Shown in pieces: positions 48,945 to 62,637 of a stretch of 64,000 nucleotides of DNA. Made by a program: the position numbers and the translations under genes. Position 1 is the stretch's first letter. Each line of letters begins with the position of its first letter. Origin of the DNA: Piper betle (lineage: Eukaryota; Streptophyta; Magnoliopsida; Piperales; Piperaceae); the NCBI GenBank assembly GCA_033002965.1, contig JAURVB010003205.1, positions 17,979 to 81,978 of the forward strand. Direction: 5' to 3'. Below the pieces are notes generated by a model. That model had not been told where the DNA came from, made no database searches, and saw only the letters and a program-made list of their open reading frames with translations.

Positions 48945-49553
48945 GGTTTTTCCACTGCACTTCACCTTTGTCGTCGTAAAAATAGTCAAAGATTGAAGGC
49001 AAAATATGAAATTGATCATGTTCAAACAAAAAAAGAAAGGATGTGTAATCTTGTAACGAGAGATGTCATTATTTTACAACATATAAAAATATTCATAGTA
49101 ATTGTAACAATGATTTCATGCAATAGGATTTTTTGAGTTTACATGATATATGGCCATAGATGCTTAGAAATATAACCATTGTTTTTTTATATATTTTGTT
49201 GTAATTTTTGTAATGTTATTGAATGACGATGATAATTATTTATTTATTTATATAATTTTTAATATCATATCTATATCATTTAGAATACAATTATAATATA
49301 TCATATTTTTTGTCTATTTTCTATAATTAAAACATCTCAAATTTTTATTAAATATTGACTGAGTAAGATTTTGATAAATTCGAACCACCATCGTTAAAGA
49401 ATTTTTTGATTGTTTTACCAATTTTGAGCTAAAGATCCACAATAGTTTAAAATAAACACAAGATATGTGGTAATTACATTATAAATCTACTCAATTTTCA
49501 CTTTTAACGTTTACAAATCATTGTGAACTAATTGAAGTGTTCAGTACTAAATC
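48945..49553. other. AT-rich 3' flank of the DYW-PPR gene
   Basis: No gene or repeat that I can support. Confidence 0.5.
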
Positions 49554-49685
49554 ATAAAACTGGTTGCTTCAAAAGGCTTTTCTTCTTCTTCATCAATATG
49601 CATGCTGTTAAATGCTTCCACAAGGTTCACGTTTGCCTTAACTACATAGCTTGGATATTCTTCTGCTCGAGGAAATGATCCCCTG
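49554..49685 (-). other. Possible terminal coding exon, not recognised
   Basis: After an AG acceptor on the minus strand, one frame reads SFPRAEEYPSYVVKANVNL and then an acidic tail (MHIDEEEEKPFE) to a TAG stop. I do not recognise the family. It may belong with the neighbouring aminodeoxychorismate synthase remnant or be chance. Confidence 0.25.
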
Positions 49686-49889
49686 TTGCAAGAAAGATAA
49701 CAATTCAACATCCTTAGGTTGTATGATGATATTGTGCATAACAATAACAATATATTGAAAGAGCAGCTGTATCAACTCCAATTTGAGGAAAACATAGAAT
49801 CATAACACATTGAATGAGCAACTAAGCAAAGCAGTTCAAAACTGCATACAAGAAACTCACCAGATCAGTGACATATTCAACAACAATAT

Positions 49890-50335
<446 letters not shown>

Positions 50336-50931
50336 CTGCGAAAGAAAAAAATCAATAAGTGACTTAAAATCCATTCTCAAATGCCAAAATGTCAGGTATC
50401 AGAAAAGAAAATACAATACCTTAACAAAAAAAGATAACTAAGTGGACACCCAAACATGATAATGAACTAAAAAGCATAAAAATTAAAGCATATGAACATG
50501 CTCCATGTGTAGGACATAAGACAATGGCATCAAGAAGCAGGAATAGGTACTCAAAGTTTATCACTAAGATATTTAACTGAAGGACACTGTTCTAGCGTAA
50601 ACTCTTATAAAAACTAACAGCATACGGAAGTCTGAAATAAAGCACAGCCTAGTTTGTCTTGTGTACAATATCCCACAGTTCAAGAATGACATGATAGCAA
50701 AAATTTGCAAACAGTGACTTGTCCAAGGCAGTTTAAGAAGTACGCAGTGCATGAGCACCACATGCAACTGACAATTACTTGAAAAATATCAACATGGAAA
50801 GCTAATTAACAAAAGATATAGCAGAAACAACAAAAGAAAAGCAATCAACACAAACATCTATTAACAAGTAAGCTAAACTGAAATATTACCCTAGATAACC
50901 AATATAAATCCCCCACATAAATCAAATGGAA
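50336..50931. other. AT-rich DNA between two gene remnants
   Basis: Nothing supported in either strand. Confidence 0.4.
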
Positions 50932-53082
50932 GGATTAGCTGCTGCTTTTGACAAAAATGCTCAGGCTGTTGAAGGGTTATTGGCATAAGGTTTTGGTTTC
51001 ATGGAAGTTGGCTCCGTTACCCCTATACCTCAAGAGGGCAATCCAAAGCCACGTATCTTCAGGTTACGACAGGAGTGGTAAGCATGTATGTTGATTCTTC
51101 TTATAAAGATGCATTCTTGGCAATTTGTGGCAACCAAAAGATTTAACTTTGAGTATCAGCATCGTATGCTGTTACTTGCACCAAATACTATAAGACTTTT
51201 TCCATCATGTTTAGTTGTTGATTGTGGCATTAAGAGAACTTATATCTGTTACATAGTGATGGTTGTGCTGTTAATCATATGTCTATTCATTGGCAGCGTT
51301 AGCATCAATAGATGTGGCTTTAACAGAGAAGGCATTGTGACTTTTGCAAAGCGATTAGGTGCCCAACATGGTAAAAGAAAGATAAAAACATCAAGCCCTT
51401 CTCATCATTCAGATGATGAAAAGCAGGGTGGAAAAGCCGGTCCTGGTATCCTTGGAGTCAATCTTGGCAAGAACAAAACAAGTGAAGATGCTTTTGCTGA
51501 CTATGTTCAAGGTGTTCATACTTTATCCCAGTATGCAGACTACTTGGTGCGTTTCCACTTGCATACTTAATGAATAAGAAGACAACTATATCACTTTCAT
51601 CTTATAATGTGTACTTTATATTGCACAGGTCATAAGTGTTTCCTCCCCGAATACTCCTGGCCTGCGAAAACTTCAAGGTCGAAAACAGCTGAAGGATCTT
51701 GTGAAGAAGGTAAGGAATTGGTACACATTCTGGATTGCTTTTTCCCCATTGTTCCAATGTTTATGATTGATTATCTATTCTATATTTGTTTGGGATGAAA
51801 CATTGAGAAAGGAGAATAACTTGTCTATGTGTGCTATAGGTGCAAGCCGCTCGAGATGAAATGCAATGGGGTGAAGATGGCCCTCCACCTTTGCTTGTGA
51901 AGATTGCACCTGACTTGTCTAAACAAGACCTAGAGGATATTGCAGCGGTATTTTATTACACTTCACTCAAGAATATTTCTTCCTTTTATAAATAAAATTG
52001 AATTGATGTCACAATCACTGCAGCTTATGCCTAGTTTCCCCTGATTTTTAGGTTGCACTTGCTTTACGCTTGGATGGATTGGTATGCTCTTTTGCTCTAC
52101 ACTTGGATGGATTGGCTCGCCATTATGTCGACCAATATTACATCAACTCTCAATTATTATTATTATTACCTTAAATCATGTGTTCTAGATTGTATCAAAC
52201 ACTACAATATCCCGGCCAGATACTGCGAGCAAGAATCCTCTAGGTGAAGAATCTGGTGGCTTGAGTGGGAAACCCCTCCTCAATCTATCAACCAACATTC
52301 GGAATGAAATGTACACTTTGACTCGAGCATGTTGAAATATAATTCACTGTGTTTTCTTGTAACTTGATTCACGTTTCTGTTCTAACTGCAACACTGGATT
52401 ACTCCTATACTAGGGAAGAATCCCACTGATTGGTTGTGGGTATGTTTGACCTTCAATTCGAAGATTTACAATTAGTTTTTGTGATGCATTGGGAGGATGC
52501 CCACAAAAAGATTCGTGCGGGTGCTACTTAAATGCCCTCCATAGTGGGTCTGTTCTTTTAGAAGTTCTCCACCAAAAGGTTTTATTTGTAGGACTTGAAA
52601 TGACCTCATGATATTTCTGTTGTCACTTTTTTTGTTAACTAATTAGATGAGGTTCTTGGGTATCTAGTCTTATATAAGATAGTAATGCTGGTTGGACTGT
52701 TCGACCGTAATTTTAACTTCTAACAATGGGAGTCGATTTTGGAAGCGTGCTTGGCCAGTAAATAAAACGCATCACACTTCATATCTATAACCTCCGGCAA
52801 TAGAAAATGAGAAGGCTGCAATGAGGTTGTTCTCTTTCATCTTGATTGTTGTATAAATCATAAGCCTGCTGCTTGTCCCAGTTAGTTGAGTGGACAAAGC
52901 ATGAAGATGTTGACCGGTAGTTGATGTTGGTAATCATTCAGTGATGTGGGCGTAGTTTAAGCCAACACCAAAACTGAATCCTGTTTTTCTTCTCCTTTGT
53001 TTTACAGGCTGAACTGGCTGAGTGCTTGGAAAGAGATGGCGTCAAATGTATCGATGAAGCTGTTGGTGCAGATTGCAGATAG
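50932..53082 (+). pseudogene. Dihydroorotate dehydrogenase (mitochondrial, pyrimidine synthesis), 5'-truncated and decayed
   Basis: The enzyme oxidises dihydroorotate to orotate using FMN and ubiquinone. Exons: 50932-51077 ([35 protein letters not shown]), 51297-51546 (NRCGFNREGI, GILGVNLGKNKTSEDA), 51629-51709 (VISVSSPNTPGLRKLQGR), 51840-51947 (PPLLVKIAPDLSKQDLEDI), 52052-52081, 52189-52326 (IVSNTTISRPD, GGLSGKPLLNLSTN), 52414-52439 (GRIPLIGCG), a degenerate exon near 52480-52530 (EDAHKKIRAGAT then a stop), and 53008-53082 (AELAECLERDG to VGADCR and TAG). The N-terminal about 110 residues are absent. TAA at 50986-50988 breaks the first exon, and the penultimate exon has lost its acceptor and LVQLYT part. 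The donor after 52326 is GC. Most internal exons are intact, so inactivation looks recent. Confidence 0.85.
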
Positions 53083-53414
53083 AAGTAACACAATCATTTT
53101 GCTTTCTCTGGGGTTCTTATTTACTTAGAGAGTGATGTTCAAGTAGGAATCATTGTTTGACAAAAAAATCAAATATGATGCCTTAGTTCATCCTGTGACG
53201 ACTGGGCTTGTGGGGTTTTATCTGTTTTTTCCTTTCATCTTTTCTTGAGAAGTGATAGGATTTATGTCGCAAAAAAGCTGGAAGCTTGTAGATAATCTTC
53301 AAAATGAGCTCATTTTTGGCAATTCAATCCAATTTTATACTTTTGTTTGGGGATTTTATGAGATGAGAAAATCGCTTCTTTTAGCTCTTTTTGGTCAAGT
53401 ACAAATACTGGCCG
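53083..53414. other. Short intergenic gap
   Basis: 3' flank of the DHODH remnant and leader of the next PPR gene; nothing else seen. Confidence 0.4.
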
Positions 53415-55515
53415 GATGAGGGTGTCCCTCGGCCGAGCTCTCCCCGTGGCCGCCGAGCTCGTCCTCCCTCCCCCTCCCCGCCACTTCCGAAACTGCCGCC
53501 GCGAACCTCGTCTCCGCCGCCGCCGCCACCGGGTTCCGCCCCAATGAGTTCGTCCTTGGGAGCGCGCTCTCCGCCTGCGCCGGCCTGAGGGACGCGGCCG
53601 GAGGCGGCCGCCTCCACTGCACCGCCGTGAAGGCGGGGCTCGAGACCAACCGCTTCGTCGGCGGCGCGCTGCTGCACTTGTACGCCCGCTGCGGCGCGAT
53701 GGACGCCGCGGGCCGGTTGTTCGGTCGGCTGGTCGAATTCGGGTCCGCCGACGTTGCTTGTTGGAATGTGATGGTCGGGGGGTATGCGAGGGACGGGCGT
53801 GGGAGGGATGGGATGGGGGTTGTGAGGTTGATGCGGCGGTTGGGGTTGGTGATGGATAGGGTCACCTTCGTGGAAGCGCTCACGGCTTGCTCGGTTGTGG
53901 GGGGTGTGAAGTTGGGGGAGATGGTTCATGGATTGGTGGTGAAGTTGGGTTTTGATTGCGTGACTCTGGTGGCCAACTCTTTGATTACTTTCTACTTCAA
54001 AAATGGTGTAAAGGTCGCCGCTTTGCAAGTGTTCGACGAATTGGAGCAAAGAGACGTTGTTTCAGGGAATGCTCTGTTGTCCGGATTGGCGAAAGGGGGG
54101 ATGTGGACGAGGCATTGAAGGTGTTTGATGAAATGACGAGAGCGGGGTTGAAGCCGAATCGAGTTGCTTTGTCGATTTTGATTCGGATGTGTGGTGGTTT
54201 GGGGGAGCTAAGGATTGGGATTCAGCTTTTTGCTATGGCGTTGAGGCTTGGGTTGGTGTGTGATGATGCTCTTGTTGTTGGCGCCGTTGTTGGGATGTTC
54301 TCTAGGTGCGGTGTCATGGAAAGTGCAAGACTTGTGTTTGACAGATTCAGTGTTAGGTCAGTTATCGTTTGGAATGAGATGATTTATGGGTATGCTGTGA
54401 ATGGTTGCAGTAGCAAGAGTTTTGAGCTTTTCTGTATGTTGCTGAGATCAGGTGTTGCAGCGAATGAGGTCACTTACTCTAATCTTCTAGCTGCATGTTC
54501 TAGCTGTGAGCATGGAGATAGCGAGCAGATTCATTGTTGTATAATCAAGTCTGGTTACGATTCAAATGTGTTTGTGGGTTCCTCGTTGATCAATGCGTAT
54601 GCTAGAGCTGGGGAGGATTGTAGCTTCAAAAGGATATTCCAGAGCATGAAGGTGTTGGACACAGCCTTGTGGGGATCTATGATCTCTGCATTGTCACAGC
54701 TTGGATGTCATGGTGAAGCTCTTGTAACTTTCAATCGTTTCTTGAAAGGTGGAGGAAAGACTGATGAGTACATGCTGAGCAGTTTATTGAGTTCTTGTGC
54801 TACTGCTAGTACCGCTTATAACGACACCAGGTGCATCCACACATATGTGACTAAATCTGGGTTGGAGAACTGTCCCAGCGTTGCCAGTTCCATGATTGAT
54901 GCCTACGCTAAATGTGGGGATATTTCTAGCTCGAAGACGACTTTTGATAGTACTTTGCACTGCAATAGGGATGCCATTCTGCTTAACAGCATGATCACAT
55001 CGTATGCTCAACATGGTTTTTTAATAGAAGCGACAAACCTGTTTGAGAAAATGGAGCTGGCTGAAATGACGCCCAGTAATGCAACTTTTGTTTCTGTCAT
55101 TTCTGCTTGTGGACATGTCGGTCTTGTTGATGAGGGGCGAAAATTCTTTGATTCCATAAGCTCCCGCAGTGGAATACTTCCTTCAAAGAAGAATTATGGT
55201 TGCTTGATTGATATGTATGCACGTTCTGGATTTCTTAAAGAAGCTCAAGAGGTGATTGCCGAGATGCCCTTTGAGCCCTGGCCAGCTGTTTATAGATCAC
55301 TTCTTAACGGCTGTAGAATTCATGGCAATAGCGAGTTGGCAGAAATGGCTGCGAAGAACTTGCTACGGTTAGAGCCAAAGAATGACGCAGCTCATTTGCT
55401 GTTGATGAATGTTTATGCAGAAAACGAGAGATGGGAGGATGTGTCAGCGGTGAAGGCAATGATGATGCAGAAAGAAGTGAGAAAGAAGACGAGCTACAGC
55501 CGGATTGAGGTCTAG
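53415..55515 (+). CDS. PLS-class PPR protein, E/E+ type; frame broken by short homopolymer deletions
   Basis: Organelle RNA-binding protein, probably an editing factor that lacks its own DYW domain. A first frame holds AANLVSAAAATGF, LGSALSACAGLRDAAGG, ETNRFVGGALLHLYARCGAM, CWNVMVGGYARDGRG and NSLITFYFKNG. At the G run 54095-54100 the protein moves to a second frame: GDVDEALKVFDEMTRAGLKP, VWNEMIYGYAVNG, FVGSSLINAYARAGED, LNSMITSYAQHGF, GCLIDMYARSGFLKEA, then the E part LLLMNVYAENERWEDV and KKTSYSRIEV with the stop at 55513-55515. One more G would join the frames. The 5' end is uncertain: ATG 53415 (MRVSLGRALPVAAELVL) needs another shift in the C-rich stretch 53460-53480. The second part is intact from 54100 to the stop. 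Confidence 0.8.
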
Positions 55516-58500
55516 AGCTTGTTGAATCTGTTGTTGTCAAGAATGGTGAGGTTAGCATCATAATTCTTTCTTCATTTAGTTGTTATTTATGATTGCTTGC
55601 TCTATCTATTATTTGTGAACCATTTCATTTTTGTTTTTGTTATGTGCTCGTCAGCACGGAACTACTAGCCCAAGAAAAACGAGATAGTACCTTATCTATG
55701 GAGTTGAATGCTCAACCCCGAAAGGTACATAGGAAAATTTTTCTGCGGGTAATAGTTTAGCTAAATTCCTGAAGAAAGATGGCCGACTGTGTAAAACATT
55801 TTTGTTTTTGGTTTACTCATTGATATGAGCTTGCTTTATCTGAAAGTAGCTTATATATATTTTACGCTACAATCCACTGATGGTTTATGCATTGAAGATT
55901 TTGTTCATGAAAGAATTCTAATTACATCTTTTTAGTTATTGGGGAAGATTTTCTTTGCCTTCATTTTCATTTTGAATGCCTCTCTGTTTTTTGTGGTGCT
56001 CAAAATCTGCTAATTTACCTTTAATGTATCAATTTTAGAGGGCCTTCCAAAACTGACTGAGAATGGAGAGTGTACTGATTGCATTACCAGGTAAGTTGGC
56101 TGAGTTCAGTTCCTTTCTAGTTTATCCGAGACAATTTGTAAGATTGTTTTGTGTTTTTATAATTCTTTAAAATGAATGGTTAAGAAATATTTTTGTATAG
56201 TCTAAAATGATTACTTCCGTGTTTGCATCTTTTGTTCTACACTGCTCGATGATTCTAGGCATTTTCATCAACATAGAATTTTTTAATAGATCAAAGTATT
56301 GGGATCAAAAGGTTCCTTTATCTAACCCACATATAAAAGGTGTCTTTGAAATGCATTAAAAATCCTAATGCTTATTATGTTGTCAATATAATGATAACAG
56401 ACAGCATCTCACATGTTAAATTTTAGGATTTGTAAAGTTGCATGACTATTAGATGTAGCAGACATATGATGTGAGTCATGTGACACAGCCCTGATGCTGT
56501 ACCTATGCCACTGTATGGGTTCAATCTACTACACTGGATACATGGCTTTCTGAGCGGGTCTCTTTAATGGAAGGTAATTGGAGTTTTACACTCAAAATAT
56601 ATATGGTTAGTATATTATCCTTCATGGGTAATACTGCTACTGAATATTGGAGCTGCCTCCATGTTATAATCTAAATTCAATAGAAAATTTTATCCATGCA
56701 AAGCCTGTAATTCCTGATATAAAAAATTTATTTTTACGTGGATAAGAAAGCTGAGATTTTGGATTCTTAGGACCTGGCTTATGCAATTGAAGCCAGAGAT
56801 TCATATGAAAGCATGTGCCTAAAAAACAACCACGGGCATGCACAGTGCAACATCATTTGCAGATGATAACTCTGAGGACAATATATAGTTGTAAGGATTT
56901 GCAATTGAGTCCAATTATCTGGCGTAGGATATCAGGTCGTGTTCATTGTTAATGTTTGTACGTATGGTGTTATATTTGTAGTAGAAGAAAATTTTATCCG
57001 TCTATATGAGCTACTGAAATAACCTTCAACATGTTATTTTCTAAGAACTGCCAGAACTCTGCACATTGCTGGCCAATAATAATGGAAAATGATCAGTAAT
57101 ATATGTAATATGGTTTCTGGTAGTTTGTTCCTTTCAAGCTAACAATATTATTTCCGCTGTGGTTATTATATCAGCTTCGATGCACCATATGCTTTTGGCC
57201 CGTTATTATCCCCTCCAACCACGCACAAACATGAAACAAAAGCCCAATACCTTCTTGGAATAACATTGGTCAGCTTGTCATGTGAAGTTGTTCAAGTGGA
57301 TCTATCAGGTTGCATTACTGTTTTATACTCAAGATAGCATCTACATCTTTCTACTTGGTGTTCAGGATAGGATACTGGCTTGATTTTATACTGTCAGATG
57401 AAACGAAGAAAATCTTTTAGAATTTTCTTTTTCTTTCTTTCTTTTAGCCAATTATTTATTGTGGTCTTCATAGATGCTTTGTGATGATGAAAATATGTTC
57501 TTTTTTTGTCTTCACCGGCAACTTTTGATATATAACTTGTTATGGGTGGTTGAAATTTTGGAGTATTAAGGGCCTGATCATGCTTATATTATAGGAGGCA
57601 CATGGTATTCGTCACTCTATGCCAATATATAATCTGAGTGGTGCTCAACTATATAATTCCTAGTTTTCTTTTTTCAGGTTTCCAACTGCTGAAGCTTGTT
57701 AAAATGGAGGTGCGCTTCTTTATTTACAGTATATAATCTCTCTCCCAAGGCCTAGTGCTTGTTCTGGGTACTTTGGTTAGTGCTTTAAGCTTGTAAAACA
57801 TCTCCAAACTACATCTCACACCTGTTTTTTGTAGAGAACATAGCTAGTAAACTGTTACGCAATCAGAAAGAAAGTTTTACCATATGCTGCATTAGAGGTG
57901 ATTAACGTCATGAACAGTCTGATCACCTGTCCTGGACAGTGTTATACCTAGTTGAAATATGAAGTGAATTCATGTCTATGGAAGCCTTAATTGTAATCTT
58001 TATCATGAAGCAAGAAACTGGGATTATGTGTTGCAGCAAGAGAAAAAATGGGAAGTCTTAAAAATTTTGCAAAGTTTTAAATAGTAAAAAATGCATTTGC
58101 AGAATGACCAATTTGAATAATTGTTGCTACCCACCAAATGAATTTACTTGAATAAGTGTACACTTTATATAATCTGGTTTTAAATACATTTAACCTGTCA
58201 ATAAAAAATCATTTGATTAAAATATCAAATCCAGTTTTCCTAAATAGATCACTTGTCCTGCATCCTGCATCCTGCATCTGAGCTTATGTCTCTCTCAGTT
58301 TGGTTCGCCCACAAAGTTGTGAAGCAGAGAACAAATGCTCCACATCATCTTAGCTGTGTCATGGCTGTTTAAAGGAGATACAATCGTTGAAGGGGAAGAA
58401 TGGTGATTGATTTGCTGCCAACGTTAGGAGGCAAGGCCTCACAAAACAGACCCTATCTTACATATTCTAGTATATTTCATTTGAGGTAACATCCCAACAG

Positions 58501-58732
58501 CACTGTGTTTAATAATATATCCTCTGAATCACACCATATATACATATTAACCAGTTAACATCCAATAAATAATTTCTTGCTCCCTTGAAGCTGCTTACTC
58601 CATTATACAGATCACAATTTTAATCACCGGTCAGTCCTGCCGCTTACACTTCGTACCCTCTTTCGCTCTAATATGATTTAAGTTTTTGTACCATTGAAAT
58701 TAATATCTTATTTTTTAATTTAAAATTTTTCC

Positions 58733-58905
58733 AAAATCTAATTGTTTGTTGAAAACTATGGTATTTTAATAAGTATTTAATTAAATATTAATCACAAAAA
58801 ATATTTTCCTTGTGTAATAGAATATGTTATTTATGATTTTAAAATTTTGGTTGAACCCAAATTTGACCCAATTGAACTAAACAGACCCATGTTGGCTATA
58901 AATTC
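58733..58905. repeat. Dispersed repeat family, copy B
   Basis: Same block order as 32508-32660: AAAATCTAAT, TTAAATATTAATCACAAAAA, TATTTATGATTTTAAAAT and GGTTGA. A weaker relative with TTTTGGTTGAGTCTAGTCGA lies near 45550. Confidence 0.5.
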
Positions 58906-60622
58906 GGTTGGATAATTTAAAACTTTGATACAATAATGAAATTGAGATAAAAAGGGTGTTCTCCATTCTCCACTGTTTGCATACATTAATAATGGTGAAT
59001 CCAATACAATTTCAAACGTTGGTCATTGAAGCAATTAAAAGAGTTTCTAATCTCTTTTCTATGGTTAGCTTTGCATTGCCTGTGGAGGGTGCACAAACAC
59101 AAACACCCTTGTCTTGCAAGCATTTAAAAATAGGGAGCAAAGAAGTAGAGGCCACAAAACAAGATGTTTGTATGTTTATGTTTCAGTGGGGATGATATTA
59201 TGAAACGGGCCCTCATTGTAGCAATCAAGCTTGCTGGTGCACAAGAGCTTTTCCATTTGATTGTCTGGACCACTTCATGTGATTGTCCTTTTAGCCTTCA
59301 TAAAGAAGCAAAAAGCATATATATATATATATATATATGGGACGGTTGGCATTTGATGGTGGGAAAAGAAGGGCTACTAGCCTTCCCTGTTGTTAATGAA
59401 ATAGAACATCAGATGAACATATATGAACAGGCTTACAACTTAGAGAAGAATTCAATAACACAATATTTGAACTTTTAATGTCTTTAAATCTTTTTTTTTC
59501 GCATCTTTGTATACGAATCTTAAAATCGAAATTTATGTTATTACAAATGACTGAATTTTGTTGGTCACATGTTTTTCGTGATACCCAAAAACTTTTAACT
59601 ACAATTTTTAAAGGAGCATCATATTTCATATAATATTATAAACATTACAACTAAAAAATATATCACATCACGAGAAAGTTTCAAAACAACCACATATTAT
59701 CAAAATATCTCATTCTTTTCATCTTCTAGCAGGTACATGTATGCAAAGTGGTATTATTACTACTCCTATGTGGTAGTCGATGGTGCTCATTTGTCGTGAT
59801 TCACATCTACATATATAATAAAAAAATATCAGTAACACTCATTATTGGTCCAGAAATAAATACATATCAAATTGGCACATGAGAGCTAATTTTCATGTTA
59901 AAATAAAATATTTATAACTTCACCATAATACTCATAAGAACAACTATTAAAGAGCCATCAAGTTATGGCTTCAATAGCGTCTTATGCTGACTGGTCTAAT
60001 GCCTCTCTCGGTACTTTCTAAACTATCCAACGCTCAGGAAAATTAGCATATTAAAACTATTTACATCTTCCATATAGCACCTTCCCTTAAGCACCGAGGT
60101 TAAGTACTCTCAAACACTCACCTTAAATACTTTTTGAATCCACACGTTTAGATATACGTTGTATTGAAGTATCCATAAATTTTCACACTTCTCTAACTTT
60201 GAAGAAACTCAAAATGTGAAGTTGTCAAGATCCCTCATAAATGGAACGACTCGCTCATCTATCCAGAGCCCGCTATGACTTACATATGCACCTTCTCATA
60301 ATATGTGCGAGTTTATTTTCTTACCTCACATCTTACTGAAAATCATAAAATTCATACTATAAGGTTATGCAAGGAATTAAATAATAGGTCTAAAGGAACA
60401 AACTTGAGGGATCTCATCCTTAAGGGTTTTTAATCTGGAATTCATTCGACTAAATGACTTATATAAAGTGAAATCCAATACATTTACCACTCATCACGTC
60501 CTATATTAGCCAAATCAAATTTTGATAGAGAAGATCATAAAATTAAGGGCGAGTCCTAAATGGACCTAGTAGGAACTCCAAACTGGGTCTCTCACCTGGG
60601 TGGCGACCTCCAACTCCAACTA

Positions 60623-60990
60623 GGACATTCACTACTATGAAACATGTGATATCAACACCACTTATATCAATTCATTCATACACCGTAATAAACAACATGT
60701 GAAACAAACAATACAAATAATGTCCAATCTCTAAATAGGGCATCCAAATCATACGCAAAATGCAATGTTACAACATCCAAACCACATTTGATGATGAATG
60801 TTACACTCATCATCAAATCATACGCAACATGCAATACAAATCATAACAAAATCCCTAACTAGGACATTCACTACTATGAGACATGTGATATCAGCACCAC
60901 TTATATCAATTCATTCATACATCGTAATAAACCACATGTGAAACAAACAAAACAAATAATGTCCAATCTCTAACTAGGGCATCCAAGCCC
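60623..60990. repeat. Direct repeat, two copies of about 128 bp spaced 240 bp apart
   Basis: Segments 60623-60750 and 60863-60990 both begin GACATTCACTACTATGA and end AATCTCTAA.TAGGGCATCCAA, about 95% alike by eye. The surrounding 60.0-61.4 kb has no frame and looks like the non-coding part of a retrotransposon, but no LTR ends or primer-binding site could be fixed. Confidence 0.7.
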
Positions 60991-62383
60991 AATCGAGTCA
61001 TTTATGATAAACCATCCAAATTATGAATAATCATCGATAAAATTACATTCACATATCATAGCAACTCACATTCAATCATATGGTAGAATTATCAATATTC
61101 ATCAAAATATACACATTACAATCATGTGAATCAATTCATACGCAATAAGACAATTTCATCATCCATCACCTTGTAAATTCACCCACTCATCTCAATCATT
61201 AATGACACATAACGTAATTAGGTCAAAATCGATATACCTACCATCGTGGACGAGGCGCGATCGACTGTAAGTTAGACACAATACGGTGACGATGGTGGTA
61301 TTCGGCACATGGGGACTTGCAAAATCCAACAAAGACTAACGGTTGTAGTCCGGCGGCAATACTAGGTCGGTGGCAAGTTAATGCTACCAGCGGCTAACGG
61401 TCATAGCAAGGAAAGGACGGCATTGGACTGAGATTATTACAACACCCTACTCCTTATTGAATCAAATTAAGAATTTTTTTTTCTATTTCTATTTTTTATG
61501 CCTTAATTTTTATTTTATTTCTCTTTCATAAACAACTACAAATGGAAAAAGAAAGACAAATTAGGTGTTTTAAAACCGACTCGATTCCTACCGATAACTA
61601 AACCGACCAGTTCACAAATATATTTAAATCAGAGGTTTTCCTATCTACTTTTTCGGTTACTAAGCCGGGGCAATTTTTTAGTGTATGTTATTGTAATTTG
61701 TAATGTTTGGCCAGAAAATCTACTCTCGTTTTTAGCTTATATTACTGGTTTTGGTCCTTTTTCACGTACCCAAAACAAGAAATCTATAATTTGTAGTTTC
61801 TCAAATTCAGAAGAAGATAGACATTGGTAGTTGGTAGAGCACTATTCAATTTGCTCTCCTAATTAGGCTAGAACACACCGAGAACTTGTTACATATGTAA
61901 ACTTCAAGACTATCAAACAAATAGGACGGATAACTACCGTGCACGAGTCAAATGACATAGAAATTGCTACAAATATTATTACATGGTTCTTATGAGACCT
62001 CCATTTCCATATCTCTTGCTTCCCTAAATTGACAGAGCTTGCTGAACCAGTGCACTGATCCCATGCAAATTGAAGCAAAGCAGTGAAGGTGATCATCTGT
62101 TGTGCAGCCTAAAGTGGATGAAAAAGCAGACATTTGGCAAACTCACTTTGTTCATTTCCTTATCTCGTTTGGTTTCTATGGTGGACCTTTCGATAAGATT
62201 GGGAAGATTCACGTTAAATAAAGAGTGAAGCTAATATATACAAGGGCTAATACTCAATATAGAATTTAGAAATAAATAAAACCCATTTCTTTTCGTCAAG
62301 AATGATCTTTTTTGTATCAGTTGTTCTTCATGATAATGAGATGAAACATCAGTTTATCATCATCTTAATTCTTTTACAAACTC

Positions 62384-62637
62384 TTAAACAAGGCACTGGT
62401 AACTTTTAATTCGTTTCTCTTCTTCAAGAACTGTCCACACTCCATTTTTTAAAGGATTGACACCATTAAGTCTGTAACTGTTTTCTGGTAGCAACACTTG
62501 ATCTGAAAAGAAGACCATGGAGGCAGCCGAAGCCTTATCCCAGCCACCGCCCCTCGTGACGCTCATCTTTTCTGGGCCTCTTGGAAGCTTCTTCCTCTGC
62601 CCTTTCCAACCTTCAATCAATTCAGTTTTCTCGTCTT
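62384..62637 (-). other. Possible coding exon, not recognised
   Basis: After an AG on the minus strand one frame reads KTELIEGWKGQRKKLPRGPE, MSVTRGGGWDKASAASMVFF and SDQVLLPENSYRLNG to a stop. Composition is protein-like, but I cannot place it and see no partner exons. Confidence 0.25.

Noticed and set aside
53381..54049. 222-codon minus-strand frame
   Set aside because: Antisense to conserved PPR repeats.
58956..59478. Two overlapping plus-strand frames
   Set aside because: AT-rich, include a TA microsatellite translated as YIYIYI, and have no homology that I can recognise.
60000..61440. CRISPR-like spacing of repeats
   Set aside because: Only two long diverged copies in a plant nuclear region; no short regular repeat-spacer array.
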